Source of the DNA: Cytophagales bacterium | GTDB taxonomy: Bacteria > Bacteroidota > Bacteroidia > Cytophagales > Microscillaceae | Direction of reading: 5' to 3' | Assembly: GCA_013298075.1 (NCBI GenBank) | Contig: JAAFJG010000018.1 | Span: forward strand, 1-64,000 | DNA length: 64,000 nucleotides | In this document: positions 53,606-61,546 of the stretch, one piece after another | Position numbering within the stretch: the stretch's first letter is position 1 | Layout: each line of letters begins with the position of its first letter | Made by a program: the position numbers and the translations under genes | Notes under the pieces: generated by a model | Told to the model about the DNA's origin: nothing | Database searches by the model: none | The model's input: the letters and a program-made list of their open reading frames with translations, nothing else

Positions 53606-53828
53606 TTACTTTTTGGATAGCGTTATAAGTGAAGGATTGAAATAAAAATTTTTAAGAAAGTGGAATATTTTCTGCTTTACATTTTATCAAAAAATAAAAA
53701 TTTATGTCCTTTGTCCATTCTAAAATATCAGTAACAAATTTTCACAAATTTAGAGTATCAAAATTGGATTTATCTAGAATTATTTTTGGGGTCTGAAATA
53801 ATAATTTACATATTAGAATATAAAAAAA
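53606..53828. other. Intergenic stretch before the tRNA terminator
   Basis: A/T-rich sequence without a supported ORF, RNA or repeat family member. Confidence 0.4.
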
Positions 53829-53868
53829 TAAGCAGCATTTTTATAATTACTTATAAAAATGTTGCTTG
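53829..53868 (-). terminator. Hairpin downstream of tRNA-Asp
   Basis: AAGCAGCATTTTTATAA (53830-53846) pairs with TTATAAAAATGTTGCTT (53851-53867), with one G-U pair. T-runs flank it in both directions. It probably terminates the tRNA transcript. Confidence 0.7.
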
Positions 53869-53903
53869 TTTTGTCTCAATGAGTCAATTTTGAGTTTTAC
53901 TTG

Positions 53904-53977
53904 CGGAATGGATGGGGCTCGAACCCACGACCTCCTGCGTGACAGGCAGGCGTTCTAACCAACTGAACTACCACTCC
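53904..53977 (-). tRNA. tRNA-Asp (GTC)
   Basis: The minus strand folds into a 74-nt cloverleaf. The acceptor stem is GGAGTGG/CCATTCC with one G-U pair. The anticodon stem CCTGC/GCAGG encloses loop CTGTCAC, giving anticodon GTC, and the T arm is GTGGG-TTCGAGC-CCCAT. The discriminator base is G, as expected for Asp. CCA is not encoded. Confidence 0.95.
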
Positions 53978-54014
53978 TTATTGTAGATAACTAATTGATT
54001 TCGTTATTGTAGTG

Positions 54015-54046
54015 CAAAGGTAGAGAGTTATTTTTTAATATCCAAA
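54015..54046 (-). promoter_or_regulatory. Promoter of tRNA-Asp
   Basis: The minus strand reads TACCTTTG (54015-54022) with TTTG (54043-54046) 20 bp upstream. The transcript start would be about 30 nt before the tRNA. Confidence 0.65.
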
Positions 54047-54078
54047 TTTTTTTGAATTTTTTTTCAAAAAAACTTAAA

Positions 54079-54306
54079 TTATTTTTTTTTCTCTGTTACA
54101 GACTCGTCTATTTCTTCTTCTACAGGCTCACCTGAAGCCTTTTCATTTTTATCGTCAGTTTTTTTTTCCTCAGATTTTTTGTTTTCTGTATTTTTCTCTT
54201 CTTTTTTAGTACCAGCAGTATCTTTTTTAGTTGTATCTTTTTTATCACCACCATTACAAGCAAATAAAAAAGTAGAGGCAATTAGAATTATAAATATTTT
54301 TTTCAT
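54079..54306 (-). CDS. Small Lys/Glu-rich lipoprotein
   Basis: The 75-residue protein has a lipoprotein signal with lipobox LFAC (Cys17) in MKKIFIILIASTFLFACNGG. The mature part is almost entirely Lys, Glu, Asp, Thr and Ser, low-complexity and probably unstructured. It lies 52 bp downstream of rplT behind a terminator. Function is unknown. Confidence 0.75.
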   Translation of the reverse strand: MKKIFIILIASTFLFACNGGDKKDTTKKDTAGTKKEEKNTENKKSEEKKTDDKNEKASGEPVEEEIDESVTEKKK

Positions 54307-54316
54307 TTTTTTTTAG

Positions 54317-54355
54317 AAAAAACCCTCTATTTTATTTAAAAAGAGGGTTTTATTG
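54317..54355 (-). terminator. Terminator of rplT
   Basis: AACCCTCT pairs with AGAGGGTT, and a T-run follows on the minus strand. It separates rplT from the lipoprotein gene. Confidence 0.8.
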
Positions 54356-54358
54356 GTT

Positions 54359-54703
54359 TTATTTTACTTTATCAACAACTGCTTTAAATGCTTCTGGATG
54401 ATTCATTGCTAAATCAGCCAACACTTTGCGATTGATTACAACATTTGCTTTTGCTAATTTATGGATAAATTCTGAATAAATCATTCCATATTGACGAACC
54501 CCTGCATTGATACGTTGTATCCAAAGACTACGGAAGTTACGTTTTTTTTGTTTACGGTCGCGATACGCATATTGCAAACCTTTTTCAACGCCATTTTTGG
54601 CAACCGTCCATACATTTTTACGGCGACCAAAATAACCTTTTGCTAATTTTAATACGTGCTTGCGTCTTGCTCGGGAAGCGACGTGATTTACTGAACGAGG
54701 CAT
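54359..54703 (-). CDS. rplT: 50S ribosomal protein L20 (bL20)
   Basis: The 114-residue protein starts [30 protein letters not shown] and contains [19 protein letters not shown], the bL20 signatures. It is required for early 50S assembly. rpmI lies 121 bp upstream on the same strand. The usual infC is not adjacent. Confidence 0.97.
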   Translation of the reverse strand: MPRSVNHVASRARRKHVLKLAKGYFGRRKNVWTVAKNGVEKGLQYAYRDRKQKKRNFRSLWIQRINAGVRQYGMIYSEFIHKLAKANVVINRKVLADLAMNHPEAFKAVVDKVK

Positions 54704-54824
54704 ATTTTAAAAGTTTTTTTTGTGGAGTATCGGTGGCATCAATTTTTAATTTTCATCAAAAACGGCTCTTCATTACCTGCTCCTGTTTTTAAAAAATAAT
54801 AAATAAATAGAAAAGAAGATAAAA

Positions 54825-55019
54825 TTACATTTTTAACAAGGCTTTTACATTGTTCATATCAGAAGGGTGAACTAATGTAGCGTGAGTTAATGCACGTTTT
54901 TGTTTAGTAGCCTTTTTTGTTAAGATATGACGTTTGAAAGCATGTTTACGCTTAATTTTACCTGTTCCTGTAATTTTGAAGCGTTTGCTTGCTCCAGAAT
55001 TTCTTTTTACTTTAGGCAT
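54825..55019 (-). CDS. rpmI: 50S ribosomal protein L35 (bL35)
   Basis: The start at 55019 ([20 protein letters not shown]) gives the standard 64-residue bL35. The longer frame to 55052 starts before transcription, because the promoter is at 55050-55057. In many bacteria infC precedes rpmI in one operon. Here rpmI has its own promoter and infC is absent from the window. Confidence 0.96.
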   Translation of the reverse strand: MPKVKRNSGASKRFKITGTGKIKRKHAFKRHILTKKATKQKRALTHATLVHPSDMNNVKALLKM

Positions 55020-55049
55020 TTTATTACAAAAGTTTAATATTTTGAGGTG

Positions 55050-55081
55050 CAAAGATAATAAATTGATATGTATATTCCAAA
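55050..55081 (-). promoter_or_regulatory. Promoter of rpmI-rplT
   Basis: The minus strand reads TATCTTTG (55050-55057) with TTTG (55078-55081) 20 bp upstream. It fixes the rpmI start at 55019. Confidence 0.7.
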
Positions 55082-55147
55082 ATAAATCTAAAAAAAATTA
55101 AAAATAAATATTTTATTGGAGATAAAAGACCTTTTTTAGTTCGTATA

Positions 55148-55564
55148 TTAAAATTGTTCTAAACTTTCATCTTCTTTTACTCTCATTATTTTTGCTTCTT
55201 CTTCTGATTTATCTCCAAAACCTAAAATATGCCAAACGCCATGAATCATCACTCGTTTTAATTCATTTTCAAACATAACTCCTTGATTATCAGCATTTTC
55301 TTTTACTCTTTCAATACTTATATAAATATCAGAATCAATAATTGTTTCAGATTCGCTCTGGTCAAAAGTAATAATATCAGTATAAGTATCGTGTTGCAAA
55401 TATTCCATATTAATTTGGTGTAAATATTGGTCATCACAAAAAATAAAATTCATTTCGCCCACTTCATATTTTTCACTTTGGATAATTTTTTTTATCCAAA
55501 TGCGTATTTTTTGAGGTTGTGGTACTTCAAATGTTATATTTTCATAAAAAAAACGAATAGGCAT
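55148..55564 (-). CDS. ybeY: Endoribonuclease YbeY (16S rRNA maturation)
   Basis: The start at 55564 (MPIRFFYENITFEVP) gives 138 residues. YbeY is a zinc-dependent RNase acting in 16S rRNA 3' maturation and ribosome quality control. The metal motif reads MIHGVWHILGFGDKSEEE. The first two His of H-x3-H are present, and the third ligand position holds Asp in GDK, as is usual in Bacteroidetes versions. Upstream parts include the conserved DIITFDQ stretch. The next plus-strand ORFs start divergently about 50 bp away. Confidence 0.93.
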   Translation of the reverse strand: MPIRFFYENITFEVPQPQKIRIWIKKIIQSEKYEVGEMNFIFCDDQYLHQINMEYLQHDTYTDIITFDQSESETIIDSDIYISIERVKENADNQGVMFENELKRVMIHGVWHILGFGDKSEEEAKIMRVKEDESLEQF

Positions 55565-55617
55565 ATATAATAAATATTTAAAATTAAAAATAAACAAAAA
55601 ATTAAGTTGGTCGAAAG

Positions 55618-55760
55618 ATGAGTATCATTTATCCAATTTTTTTTTTACGTTTATTGACTGTACTAAACCTCCAAAATTTGATTCTGTTAAAGATAGTATA
55701 AGGGAAGTCAAAAAACAAAAACAAAATTCCCAATTAAATTTCAAAATCAAAAAAATATGA
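55618..55760 (+). pseudogene. Possible small lipoprotein ORF interrupted at a run of ten T
   Basis: An ATG at 55618 opens MSIIYPIFF and enters the T10 run at 55637-55646. In its own frame it then reads a hydrophobic nonsense tail. A one-base shift inside the run would continue as FTFIDCTKPPKFDSVKDSIR followed by EVKKQKQNSQLNFKIKKI, with a Cys after a hydrophobic stretch as in a lipoprotein. The shifted frame ends in TGA at 55758-55760, overlapping the ATG at 55757 of the next ORF (ATGA). This could be an off-phase contingency gene, a decayed gene, or chance. Confidence 0.35.
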
Positions 55761-55855
55761 ATAGTTCATTAAATATATCGCAAATGAAATCAATGAATAA
55801 TCAAATTTTACAAATTCGTAAAAAAATTGATGAAATAAGTGAAAAAATGCAATAA
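55757..55855 (+). CDS. Small coiled-coil ORF 1 of a tandem array, shortened by a nonsense codon
   Basis: The 32-codon ORF ends in QILQIRKKIDEISEKMQ followed by TAA. The same frame then continues ATG AAA GAA AGT TTA TCA (MKESLSTDNRKN, to 55894). Aligned with ORF 2 (ICKKIDEFCQKISEMKANLS), the TAA stands exactly where ORF 2 has GAA (Glu), so this copy looks truncated by one base change. It is AT-rich with no Shine-Dalgarno, as is usual here. Function is unknown. Confidence 0.45.
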   Translation: MNSSLNISQMKSMNNQILQIRKKIDEISEKMQ

Positions 55856-55952
55856 ATGAAAGAAAGTTTATCAACAGATAATCGTAAAAACTAATATTTT
55901 TCAAAAATTAAACTTAATAACAAAAACAACAACTTATCATTCTTTACTTAAT

Positions 55953-56105
55953 ATGAACGAGAATACTGAATTAAATACTCAAAAACCAAACAAAGAAGAA
56001 ATTCAAAATTCTGATATGATTGAAATTTGCAAAAAAATTGATGAATTTTGTCAAAAAATTAGCGAAATGAAAGCAAATTTATCAAAAACTAAAAACCTTA
56101 ATTAA
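55953..56105 (+). CDS. Small coiled-coil ORF 2 of a tandem array
   Basis: A 50-residue protein has a polar N terminus (MNENTELNTQKPNKEEIQNS) and a heptad-like C-terminal helix, IEICKKIDEFCQKISEMKAN, ending LSKTKNLN. The helix is shared with ORFs 1 and 3. ORF 3 starts 5 bp after the stop. No signal peptide or known family. The repetition supports its being real. Confidence 0.5.
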   Translation: MNENTELNTQKPNKEEIQNSDMIEICKKIDEFCQKISEMKANLSKTKNLN

Positions 56106-56110
56106 AAAAT

Positions 56111-56248
56111 ATGAATACTTTACTCAATAAAACAAAGACGTTATCAATAAACGAAAAGATTTTATTACTTCGCAAAAGAATTACTGAATCTAATCAAAAA
56201 ATTAGCGAAATAAAAATAAATTTATCTAAAAATAACGATACAAATTAA
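56111..56248 (+). CDS. Small coiled-coil ORF 3 of a tandem array
   Basis: A 45-residue protein whose C-terminal part (ILLLRKRITESNQKISEIKI, then NLSKNNDTN) matches the ORF 2 helix (KKIDEFCQKISEMKANLSK). The N-terminal part differs. A terminator-like hairpin follows at 56316-56357. Function is unknown. Confidence 0.5.
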   Translation: MNTLLNKTKTLSINEKILLLRKRITESNQKISEIKINLSKNNDTN

Positions 56249-56315
56249 AAATATTACACACGATAATTGACCTTTGAAACATTGACACAATAATAATTTA
56301 CTACTTTATTTTGTC

Positions 56316-56357
56316 TTAAAACCAAATTTCTGAAAAGAATTTGGTTTTTATTTTTTT
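56316..56357. terminator. Terminator between the small-ORF array and the rhomboid gene
   Basis: AAACCAAATT pairs with AATTTGGTTT and is followed by TTATTTTTTT on the plus strand. It suits the small-ORF array and overlaps the end of the convergent rhomboid gene. Confidence 0.75.
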
Positions 56358-57135
56358 AGTATATTCTTTTGATTTTCCAATATTTTATCAATAAAAAAGC
56401 AATCAACGCTCCACCTAAATGGGCAAAATGGGCTACATTACTCACGTCAGAACCACTAAAACCCATAAATAATTCATATACTACATAAAATCCGATTAAA
56501 TATTTGGCTTTGATAGGCATCGGAAAAAACAATAACATCAATTCTACGTTTGGAAACAATAACATAAATGCTAATAAAATTCCAAAAACTGCTCCCGAAG
56601 CACCCACCATCGAATACATATCTAAACTTTCTTTAAACATCGTTTTTAGTCCTTTTGCTTGTTGTTTTCTTTGTTCAGGAGTCATTTTATCAATATCTTC
56701 TTGCCATTTTTCTGCTTTTTGAATATATTCTTTATGATGATAAGTATCTAAATATTTAACAAAATTCTCTTCTGTGGGATATTTTTCTAATTGCGTAAGG
56801 TTTGTATTTCTCAACTCTGTTTCGCCAAAAACAATTCCCAAATTAATCAATGCTGCCCCCATTCCGCAAATAAAATAAAAAGGAATAAATCTTCTTGAGC
56901 CTAATGTATTTTCTATCCAAGGTCCAAAAAAGAACAAACCTAACATATTGCTAATCAAATGGCTAATATTGGCGTGCAAAAACATATACGTAAGAAGTTG
57001 CCAAGGCTGAAATTCGGGCGAAGTAAAGTATCGCAACGCAAATAATTCTTTAAACGGCAACGAGCCTAATTCTTGTAATAAAAATATCAGAATATTAGCA
57101 ATTAAAAGATTGCGAACGATAGGAGTAGGTTTCAT
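56356..57135 (-). CDS. Rhomboid family intramembrane serine protease
   Basis: The start at 57135 (MKPTPIVRNLLIANILIFLLQ) gives 259 residues and six membrane segments. The catalytic pair is visible as GASGAVFG (Ser at about 177) and the last-helix His in AHFAHLGGALIAF (about 234). The HANISHLISNML stretch in the second helix matches the conserved rhomboid loop. A soluble insert of about 60 residues (about 108-170) sits between helices 3 and 4. Substrates are unknown. The longer frame to 57183 is not needed. Confidence 0.92.
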   Translation of the reverse strand: MKPTPIVRNLLIANILIFLLQELGSLPFKELFALRYFTSPEFQPWQLLTYMFLHANISHLISNMLGLFFFGPWIENTLGSRRFIPFYFICGMGAALINLGIVFGETELRNTNLTQLEKYPTEENFVKYLDTYHHKEYIQKAEKWQEDIDKMTPEQRKQQAKGLKTMFKESLDMYSMVGASGAVFGILLAFMLLFPNVELMLLFFPMPIKAKYLIGFYVVYELFMGFSGSDVSNVAHFAHLGGALIAFLLIKYWKIKRIY

Positions 57136-57497
57136 ATTTTTTTTAAGTAATTTAGTTTTTAATGATAAAAAATTCACACACAAAATTAAAAGTTTTTTTG
57201 ATAAATTCCAAATAATTATTCACAAAACTTTTCATAACTTTTTTACAACATTATTTTTGATTTCAGAGAATATCAAAATAATGGTAATGAATAGAATAAT
57301 TCTTTTATTAAGCATTAAAAAAATAGATATTTGCGTTTTAATTGATAGTTTTATGTTTAATTTGATAAAAACAGCATAAATAAAAAATATTTTTTGTAAA
57401 TAATTTTTTTATTATATAAAAAAAAATTATTTTTGCATAAATTATTTATTGGTACAAAAAATTAAATATTGGTAACTATTGTACCTCAATATCATTC
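57136..57497. other. Intergenic region between divergent rhomboid and transketolase genes
   Basis: 362 bp, A/T-rich. The only recognisable element is the transketolase promoter. An 89-codon plus-strand frame overlapping the rhomboid start is hydrophobic noise. Confidence 0.4.
57428..57435 (+). promoter_or_regulatory. -7 promoter element of the transketolase subunit gene
   Basis: TATTTTTG lies 63 bp before the ATG at 57498. Confidence 0.5.
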
Positions 57498-58454
57498 ATG
57501 AAAAAATATACAATACTTGGTAATAATGACACTCGTTCTGGTTTTGGAGATGGATTATTAGAAGCTGGAAAAAGAAATCAAAACGTCGTGGCTTTGTGTG
57601 CAGATTTAACTGGCTCACTTAAAATGGACGCTTTTGCAAAAGAATTTCCAAATCGTTTTTTTCAAGTTGGTATCGCAGAGGCGAATATGATGGGCGTGGC
57701 AGCAGGTATGACAATTAACGGAAAAATTCCTTTTACGGGAACTTTTGCTAATTTTTCTACGGGTAGAGTATATGACCAAATCCGTCAATCTATTGCTTAT
57801 TCAGGTAAAAATGTAAAAATTTGTGCGTCTCATGCAGGTTTAACTTTGGGAGAAGATGGGGCAACTCACCAAATTTTAGAAGATATTGGAATGATGAAAA
57901 TGTTGCCAACTATGACCGTTATCAATCCTTGCGATTATAATCAAACTAAACAAGCAACTTTGGCGATTGTAGATTATCCTCATCCTGTTTATTTGCGTTT
58001 TGGAAGACCGAAAGTGCCTATTTTTATTCCTGAGGATATGCCTTTTGAAATCGGAAAAGCAATTTTATTGAGTGAAGGAACAGATGTAAGTATTTTTGCG
58101 ACAGGGCATTTGGTTTGGCAAGCGTTATTGGCTTGTGAAATGCTTGAAAATGAAGGAATTAAGGCTGAAATTATTAATATTCATACCATAAAACCTTTGG
58201 ATAATGAAAGAATTTTGAAGTCAGTTAAAAAAACAAATTGTGCGGTAAGTGCTGAAGAACATCAATTAAATGGTGGTTTAGGAGATAGTATTGCCCAATT
58301 ATTGGCACAAAATTATCCAACTCCATTAGAAATGGTGGGCGTGAATGATAGTTTTGGGGAAAGTGGAAAACCAGAAGATTTAATGAAAAAATATGGTTTA
58401 ACAGCAGAAAAAATTGTAGAAAAGGTAAAAAATGCTTTGAAACGAAAAAAATAA
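57498..58454 (+). CDS. Transketolase, C-terminal (pyrimidine-binding) subunit
   Basis: Transketolase moves two-carbon units in the pentose phosphate pathway. The 318-residue protein covers the Pyr and C-terminal domains only. It contains [29 protein letters not shown] with the catalytic Glu, [21 protein letters not shown] and a C-terminal [15 protein letters not shown]. In split transketolases the thiamine-diphosphate-binding N-terminal subunit is encoded next door, but none is adjacent here. It must pair with a subunit encoded elsewhere. Confidence 0.92.
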   Translation: MKKYTILGNNDTRSGFGDGLLEAGKRNQNVVALCADLTGSLKMDAFAKEFPNRFFQVGIAEANMMGVAAGMTINGKIPFTGTFANFSTGRVYDQIRQSIAYSGKNVKICASHAGLTLGEDGATHQILEDIGMMKMLPTMTVINPCDYNQTKQATLAIVDYPHPVYLRFGRPKVPIFIPEDMPFEIGKAILLSEGTDVSIFATGHLVWQALLACEMLENEGIKAEIINIHTIKPLDNERILKSVKKTNCAVSAEEHQLNGGLGDSIAQLLAQNYPTPLEMVGVNDSFGESGKPEDLMKKYGLTAEKIVEKVKNALKRKK

Positions 58455-58570
58455 TTTTAATAATTGAAACTTTTTTATTATTTTGATAGTTATTAGATTA
58501 TTACGTAAAAATTTTCAAAAAATATCATTTTTTTTGATTACATAACAAACCTTTTACGTATATAATAAAA

Positions 58571-58891
58571 ATGATAGTTGAAAGGAAAAAAGTTGAAATA
58601 GTTATCGAGTCTTTAAAATTAAATAGAATCGTTTTCGAACTCGAAGAAATTGGTGTACCAGGTTTTACCATTGTGGGTAATATTTCGGGAAAAGGCGTGA
58701 ATGGTGCGGTTGATCACAATAGAAAGGTAAAAGTATTTGAAAATACGTATATTTTTACGGTTTGTACCACCGAACAAGCGGACAAAATAGTAGATTATAT
58801 GGAAGGCGTATTACAATATTTTTCTGGTACGTGCTTTGTATCTAATGTACAAGTGTTAGATGTACCCTCAAGAAACAAACAGTCTCGATAA
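58571..58891 (+). CDS. P-II-like signal protein
   Basis: The 106-residue protein has the ferredoxin-like P-II core (MIVERKKVEIVIESLKLNRIVFELEEIGVPGFTIV...). A short loop region, GNISGKGVNGAVDHNRKVKVFENTYI, replaces the classical T-loop, and the uridylylated Tyr is not evident. This pattern recalls SbtB-type P-II proteins that regulate transporters, usually encoded beside sbtA. No transporter is adjacent here. It ends before a strong terminator. The target is unknown. Confidence 0.75.
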   Translation: MIVERKKVEIVIESLKLNRIVFELEEIGVPGFTIVGNISGKGVNGAVDHNRKVKVFENTYIFTVCTTEQADKIVDYMEGVLQYFSGTCFVSNVQVLDVPSRNKQSR

Positions 58892-58944
58892 TATATCGAG
58901 TATTTATACTGTCAAAGATCTCTTTTTTTAGATTTGTAGATTCA

Positions 58945-58983
58945 ATTAGGAGCATGAGATTTTCTCTGCTCTTAATTTTTTTA
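58945..58983 (+). terminator. Terminator of the P-II-like gene
   Basis: ATTAGGAGCA (58945-58954) pairs with TGCTCTTAAT (58967-58976), with an inner GAGA/TCTC extension, and TTTTTTT follows. Confidence 0.85.
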
Positions 58984-59086
58984 TTCTTATCTCAATAATG
59001 TATATTTCCAATTCAAATTCAAAAAAAAAATTATCTCAAAAAAATATTTTTGTTTTTTTGAATAGATTTTCTAGGACCTAAGAAAA

Positions 59087-61243
59087 TTAAATATCAATAC
59101 CAAGTCTAATACTGATATTTCTCCCTGTATCATCAGCAAAATATCTAAAACGATTCAAATATTCTCTATACGATTGATTAAATAGGTTTTCGCAACGCAA
59201 ACCAATATTTATTTTTTTTATTTTGATATTTATATCTGTTTGAAAAAGTAAATAGGCTGGCGGAGGAGCAGCAAAATCAAAAGTTGTTTTGGGAATTGAA
59301 ATATCTCCTACAAAAAACGATTGTAAAACTTGATTAGCCGTAAAAACAGGCGGAGCAAAATTTTGTCGCCTCACGTACATTACGCCCAAAGAGAAAGTGA
59401 TTTTATCAAAAAAGAATAATTTTTTGGCTGATTTTTCTAAACTATAAATCCATTCATTTTTAAATCTATTGGCGGGCATAAAAATCAGGGGTGCATTTTC
59501 TTTCAAATCTTTGCCTTTTATCAAAGAAATATCAACTTTTGAACTCAAAAATGAATTAAATTGATAATTAATGCTTATATCTGACCCAAAAATTACGGCA
59601 TTCGTTTGACGATATTGCAACACAGGAAACACGCCACGAATCGTAGTTCTGATTTCTTGTGGTGAGGAGAAAATATAGTTTTGAAGATATTGATAATAAA
59701 AAACGGCTTGCAAATTCCATCTATTTATTTTTTCTTTTTTAGATTGATATTGAAAATTAAAAGTTGTTTTCCATGATTTTTCTACTTGTAAATTTTGGTT
59801 TCCTTCTTCTATTACGCCACTTCCATGATGCACACCTTCGCTAAACATTTCAGCCACCGAAGGAGGACGAAAAGCAGAAGCTATCGTAACACGTGAACTT
59901 ATTTTTTCATTCCATTGATAAATATTTCCCAAAGTCAAAGAAAAATTTTTGAAATTAAAATCACTCGTAACTAATTGATTTTGAATATTAAATTTTTTTA
60001 CTTCGATATTTTTATTATCCAAACGCCCACCTATTTCCCACTCCGATTTTTCACGCACATAACGCATTATGCCAAAAAAACCTATGCCTGTATGATAAAA
60101 TTGAGGTAAAAGCGGTCTGATTCCTGTAAAACCAACATTCAAATTATCCTGAATCAAACCATTAAAACCAACTTGCGTAATAAATTTTTTATTTTTCAAA
60201 ATTGGTACTAAAACTAAGTCAAAAGTAGTAGTAGTCAATGCCAAATTTAAAGTAGGAATATTAGTAGAAACGGCAGTTCTTCTTACATCAAATTCTTTTC
60301 TTTCATTTTTTTGATGTCCTAATTGCCATTTAATTTGCAAAAAATTGGTTTGCCATTCTCCTTGCCATTTCAATAATTGATGGATAACTTTTTGTCGAGG
60401 ATTATTGATTTGATACGTAAAATCTTTGATAACAAAAGGCGTTTGTCTATCAATCGCATTTGCCAAATCGTTCATATTTCCAATGTGTGCGGCACTCAAA
60501 ATAGCCAAATCTGTATCAAAACGGCTAAAAAAAAGTTCTTGTTTTAGATTTTTAAATTGATTGCCAACAGCGATTGAAAAATTACGTTCTTCCATACCTG
60601 TATTCGAAAGCGTGTAAGTGGCACTTCGGGCATCACCTAATTTTTTGAAACTACCTTGCACGCGATATGCCCATTTTCGATGGCTATGCCCAATCGTCAA
60701 AGAACTTGCACCGCCCCAGCCATTGCTAAAACCAATATTTTGCCAAGAAATTGTTTGTTTTTTTTCAAATAAATCTGCAGGCTCTACCAAAATTACGCCT
60801 CCAATTGCTTCTGCTCCATATCGCATGGATTCTGCTCCTTTAATAACCGTAATTTGATTGGCAATAAAAGGGTCAATCTCGGGAGCGTGTTCCGAACCCC
60901 ATTGTTGTCCTTCTTGTCTGATGCCATTATTTAAAATCAAAATTCTATTACCCGAATTGCCTTGAATAATTGGTTTGGAGATAGTAGAGCCTGTTTGTAA
61001 TGCGTTTACGCCATTGATATTACGTAATAGATCGCCCAAACTTTTGCCTTTTTGCGTATTGAGTTCATCTGCTGTCAATGTTTCTGTGGCTTGAGTAGAA
61101 TATTCTTTTATGCTTTCTTTTTGGCTTTTGATAATGATTTCTTGTAAATGTTTTGTAGTATCTGTTTCAGAAGTATTATTTTGAGAAAATAATAACGTAG
61201 GAAAATATATAAGGAAGATAAAAAAATAAATCCGTTTTTTCAC
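59087..61243 (-). CDS. TonB-dependent outer-membrane receptor
   Basis: The start is taken at the GTG at 61243, which gives a clean signal peptide (residues 1-20, KKRIYFFIFLIYFPTLLFSQ) and 718 residues. The promoter at 61275-61282 makes the longer frame to 61399 impossible. A plug domain follows (LQEIIIKSQKESIKEYSTQA, GNRILILNNGIRQEGQQWG, VIKGAESMRYGAEAIGGVILV), then a 22-strand type barrel ending in an aromatic residue-rich C terminus (...GRNISIRLGIDI). There is no N-terminal carboxypeptidase-like domain and no adjacent SusD, so it is probably an uptake receptor for metal or siderophore. The substrate cannot be read. Confidence 0.92.
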   Translation of the reverse strand: MKKRIYFFIFLIYFPTLLFSQNNTSETDTTKHLQEIIIKSQKESIKEYSTQATETLTADELNTQKGKSLGDLLRNINGVNALQTGSTISKPIIQGNSGNRILILNNGIRQEGQQWGSEHAPEIDPFIANQITVIKGAESMRYGAEAIGGVILVEPADLFEKKQTISWQNIGFSNGWGGASSLTIGHSHRKWAYRVQGSFKKLGDARSATYTLSNTGMEERNFSIAVGNQFKNLKQELFFSRFDTDLAILSAAHIGNMNDLANAIDRQTPFVIKDFTYQINNPRQKVIHQLLKWQGEWQTNFLQIKWQLGHQKNERKEFDVRRTAVSTNIPTLNLALTTTTFDLVLVPILKNKKFITQVGFNGLIQDNLNVGFTGIRPLLPQFYHTGIGFFGIMRYVREKSEWEIGGRLDNKNIEVKKFNIQNQLVTSDFNFKNFSLTLGNIYQWNEKISSRVTIASAFRPPSVAEMFSEGVHHGSGVIEEGNQNLQVEKSWKTTFNFQYQSKKEKINRWNLQAVFYYQYLQNYIFSSPQEIRTTIRGVFPVLQYRQTNAVIFGSDISINYQFNSFLSSKVDISLIKGKDLKENAPLIFMPANRFKNEWIYSLEKSAKKLFFFDKITFSLGVMYVRRQNFAPPVFTANQVLQSFFVGDISIPKTTFDFAAPPPAYLLFQTDINIKIKKINIGLRCENLFNQSYREYLNRFRYFADDTGRNISIRLGIDI

Positions 61244-61274
61244 AATTTCTGTAAATTTTGAGCCAATGATTTTG

Positions 61275-61306
61275 CAAAGGTAGTATTTTTGCAACTTTGT
61301 TGCAAA
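61275..61306 (-). promoter_or_regulatory. Promoter of the TonB-dependent receptor
   Basis: The minus strand reads TACCTTTG (61275-61282) with TTTG (61303-61306) 20 bp upstream. Transcription would start near 61268, 25 nt before the GTG at 61243. Confidence 0.65.
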
Positions 61307-61411
61307 TTTTATTTGATTTTTTTTAAATTGATTACGTATAAAAAAAAGTAAAATTAATAATAGGGTAAAAATAATTCTTTTTTTTTTTTTAATTATCAAT
61401 CAATAAATTTA

Positions 61412-61419
61412 TAACTTTG
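61412..61419 (+). promoter_or_regulatory. -7 promoter element of aroE
   Basis: TAACTTTG lies about 128 bp before the ATG at 61547, giving a long leader of more than 100 nt. Confidence 0.45.
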
Positions 61420-61546
61420 CAGGTACTTTAGACTAGTTAACCATTGTTTTCACACATAAAAGTGATCAATCCGTAAGTCATTTTTCTCGTTTTTTATTTT
61501 TTAATAGTCTTTTCTGTCCAGAATCAAAATAACATCAAAAACAACA

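Larger units (their letters stand above)
61244..61546. other. Divergent promoter region between the receptor and aroE
   Basis: The gap holds the receptor promoter on the minus strand and the aroE -7 element. The rest is A/T-rich. Confidence 0.5.

Noticed and set aside
57110-57379. 89-codon plus-strand ORF overlapping the rhomboid start
   Set aside because: Hydrophobic and Lys-rich by A/T composition only; it overlaps the rhomboid 5' end and has no promoter or homology cue.
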